64,000 nt of DNA from Propylenella binzhouense (GTDB lineage: Bacteria > Pseudomonadota > Alphaproteobacteria > Rhizobiales > Afifellaceae): the NCBI RefSeq assembly GCF_009866965.1, contig NZ_SPKJ01000002.1, forward strand, positions 1 through 64,000, written 5' to 3'. Position 1 is the first letter of the stretch; every line of letters starts with the position of its first letter. Under the pieces are notes generated by a model. The model worked only from the letters and a program-made list of their open reading frames with translations, searched no databases and had not been told where the DNA came from. The position numbers and the translations under genes were made by a program. Below, piece by piece: positions 63,249 through 64,000 of the stretch.

Positions 63249-63806
63249 CTACTCGAGCGCCTTCCTGGCTTCGCTCACGACTTCGGGGGTCACATCGGCC
63301 GACTTCGCCGGAAGCTCGGTCGTTCCTCGCAAGCCGTTCTCTTCGATGTCGGCGATAAGCAGCTTCATTTCGGTTATCTCAAGCACCTGAGATTCGATGA
63401 TCTTGTCAGCGAGTTCGCGCACGCGCGGGTCACTGATGCTCGACTTGCGTGCATTGTTGATGGCAATCGAGTGATGAGGGATCATCGAGCGCATGAACTT
63501 CAGGTCGTCTACCAGAAGCTGGCTCCTATTCACGTAGAGCAAGCCGATGCTGGCCAGAGCGGCCAAGGCCAGTACTGCAACTTTGGCGGCTATACCCTTG
63601 TACATGGACCACATGAACGCCAGCATGACGAGCATCATCACGCTGCCCATAACCAGAGAGGCCACGAACCGGTTGATGCTGAAGAAAGCGTGGTCGAACG
63701 AATAGACAAGATGATACATCAGGAAGAACATGATGAAGGTCGAGGTCGCGATCATCGCCGCGAACCGGCCCCAGTTCATGCCCATCGTCTCTTTGTGCTG
63801 CTTCAT
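63249..63806 (-). CDS. DUF305 membrane protein
   Basis: A 185-residue protein with three hydrophobic segments in its first half ([59 protein letters not shown]) and a DUF305 domain in the second: [21 protein letters not shown] and [26 protein letters not shown]305 is a ferritin-like helical fold with conserved His residues (IPHHS), often beside copper genes. The start [10 protein letters not shown] is the usual one for this group. Confidence 0.9.
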   Translation of the reverse strand: MKQHKETMGMNWGRFAAMIATSTFIMFFLMYHLVYSFDHAFFSINRFVASLVMGSVMMLVMLAFMWSMYKGIAAKVAVLALAALASIGLLYVNRSQLLVDDLKFMRSMIPHHSIAINNARKSSISDPRVRELADKIIESQVLEITEMKLLIADIEENGLRGTTELPAKSADVTPEVVSEARKALE

Positions 63807-63929
63807 AACGGAATCCTCATCCTGCAAAGCTCGTCTTCAAGCGGCTCCGAAGCATTTTGGCGCGGGCAGGGTCTCCCAAGCCGTCGCTGAACCGGCGCGG
63901 CCAGGCCCGATATGAGTCCGTCTCCGTCT

Positions 63930-64000
63930 TCATCGGCGGCCGCCGGACAGGTATTTGAGAAGCGCGGCAATCCCGAGGACGAGCAGGATGGCGACAAGGA
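63930..64000 (-). CDS. Very small membrane protein, C-terminal end
   Basis: The last 22 codons before a TGA read LVAILLVLGIAALLKYLSGG and then RR, the same ending as the 46-residue protein at 59940 (LILGVAALVKYLISGRR). The gene begins beyond the window edge. It is a paralogue or second member of that small single-helix family. Confidence 0.6.
   Translation of the reverse strand, partial: LVAILLVLGIAALLKYLSGGRR

Overview
The window is GC-rich DNA of an alphaproteobacterial type, most likely Hyphomicrobiales/Rhizobiales. The evidence is the trbF-trbG-trbI-DUF2274 plus LysR arrangement, the codon use, an IS2-group IS3 element, and many small families (DUF2934, DUF302, DUF305, DUF411, DUF2933, SPW) common in that class. 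It opens inside the end of a Trb (type IV secretion) conjugation cluster, so what follows is probably cargo of an integrative conjugative element or a plasmid. No integrase, attachment site, rRNA or tRNA is visible.

Layout. 1-4461: trbL end, trbF, trbG, trbI, DUF2274, convergent LysR. 4465-10821 (minus): wreck of a metallo-beta-lactamase-fold RNA hydrolase, then the overlapping operon ppsA - D-2-hydroxyacid dehydrogenase - glgX - DUF2934. 11142-25944: phospholipase D-type synthase, PRC-barrel and EF-hand secreted proteins, a 1347-aa beta-phosphoglucomutase/trehalose-phosphatase/GH65 fusion, a cation antiporter, a P2-type ATPase, an SDR, an EamA exporter and a lactate permease. 26320-30391 (plus): PfkB kinase, secreted peptide, ECF sigma factor with a cysteine-rich tail, beta-propeller, two small membrane proteins. 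30486-34557 (minus): glycogen synthase, DUF411, copper nitrite reductase, secreted His-rich peptide. 35059-36373: intact IS2-group element with a 5-bp target duplication. 36464-41583 (plus): second cysteine-tailed ECF sigma factor, Cys-rich peptide, CPD-type P1B metal ATPase and accessory proteins. 41593-43499: ftsH pseudogene. 44390-52834 (plus): YHS - CFA synthase - UbiB - archaeal-type GAPDH - CBS/BON - glycogen phosphorylase - phosphoglucomutase. 52830-53008: two gene scraps. 53061-64000 (minus): methyltransferases, DUF302, Tat multicopper oxidase, ArsR, SPW protein, a frameshifted epimerase/SPW/VKOR fusion, F510_1955-type propeller, cytochrome c, ExoD remnant, DUF305.

How it works together. 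One half is reserve-carbon metabolism: glycogen and trehalose synthesis and breakdown, sugar-phosphate steps, PEP synthase, lactate dehydrogenase and lactate permease. The other half is copper and envelope stress: P1B ATPase, multicopper oxidase, NirK, YHS, DUF411 and DUF2933. The most interesting result is a shared promoter-like signal, nTGTAA-N16-18-CGTC, of the kind used by ECF sigma factors. It lies upstream of ppsA, the EF-hand gene, the GH65 fusion, lctP, glgA, the second sigma gene itself, the metal-ATPase operon and the YHS-to-pgm operon; a variant precedes pfkB. Both halves therefore look like one regulon, and the two sigma factors encoded here, which share an identical CxC / CxxC-x7-CxC cysteine layout, are the obvious candidates to drive it. 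Several broken genes (MBL hydrolase, ftsH, hemerythrin, glgP tail, epimerase fusion, ExoD) show that the island is being rearranged and eroded.
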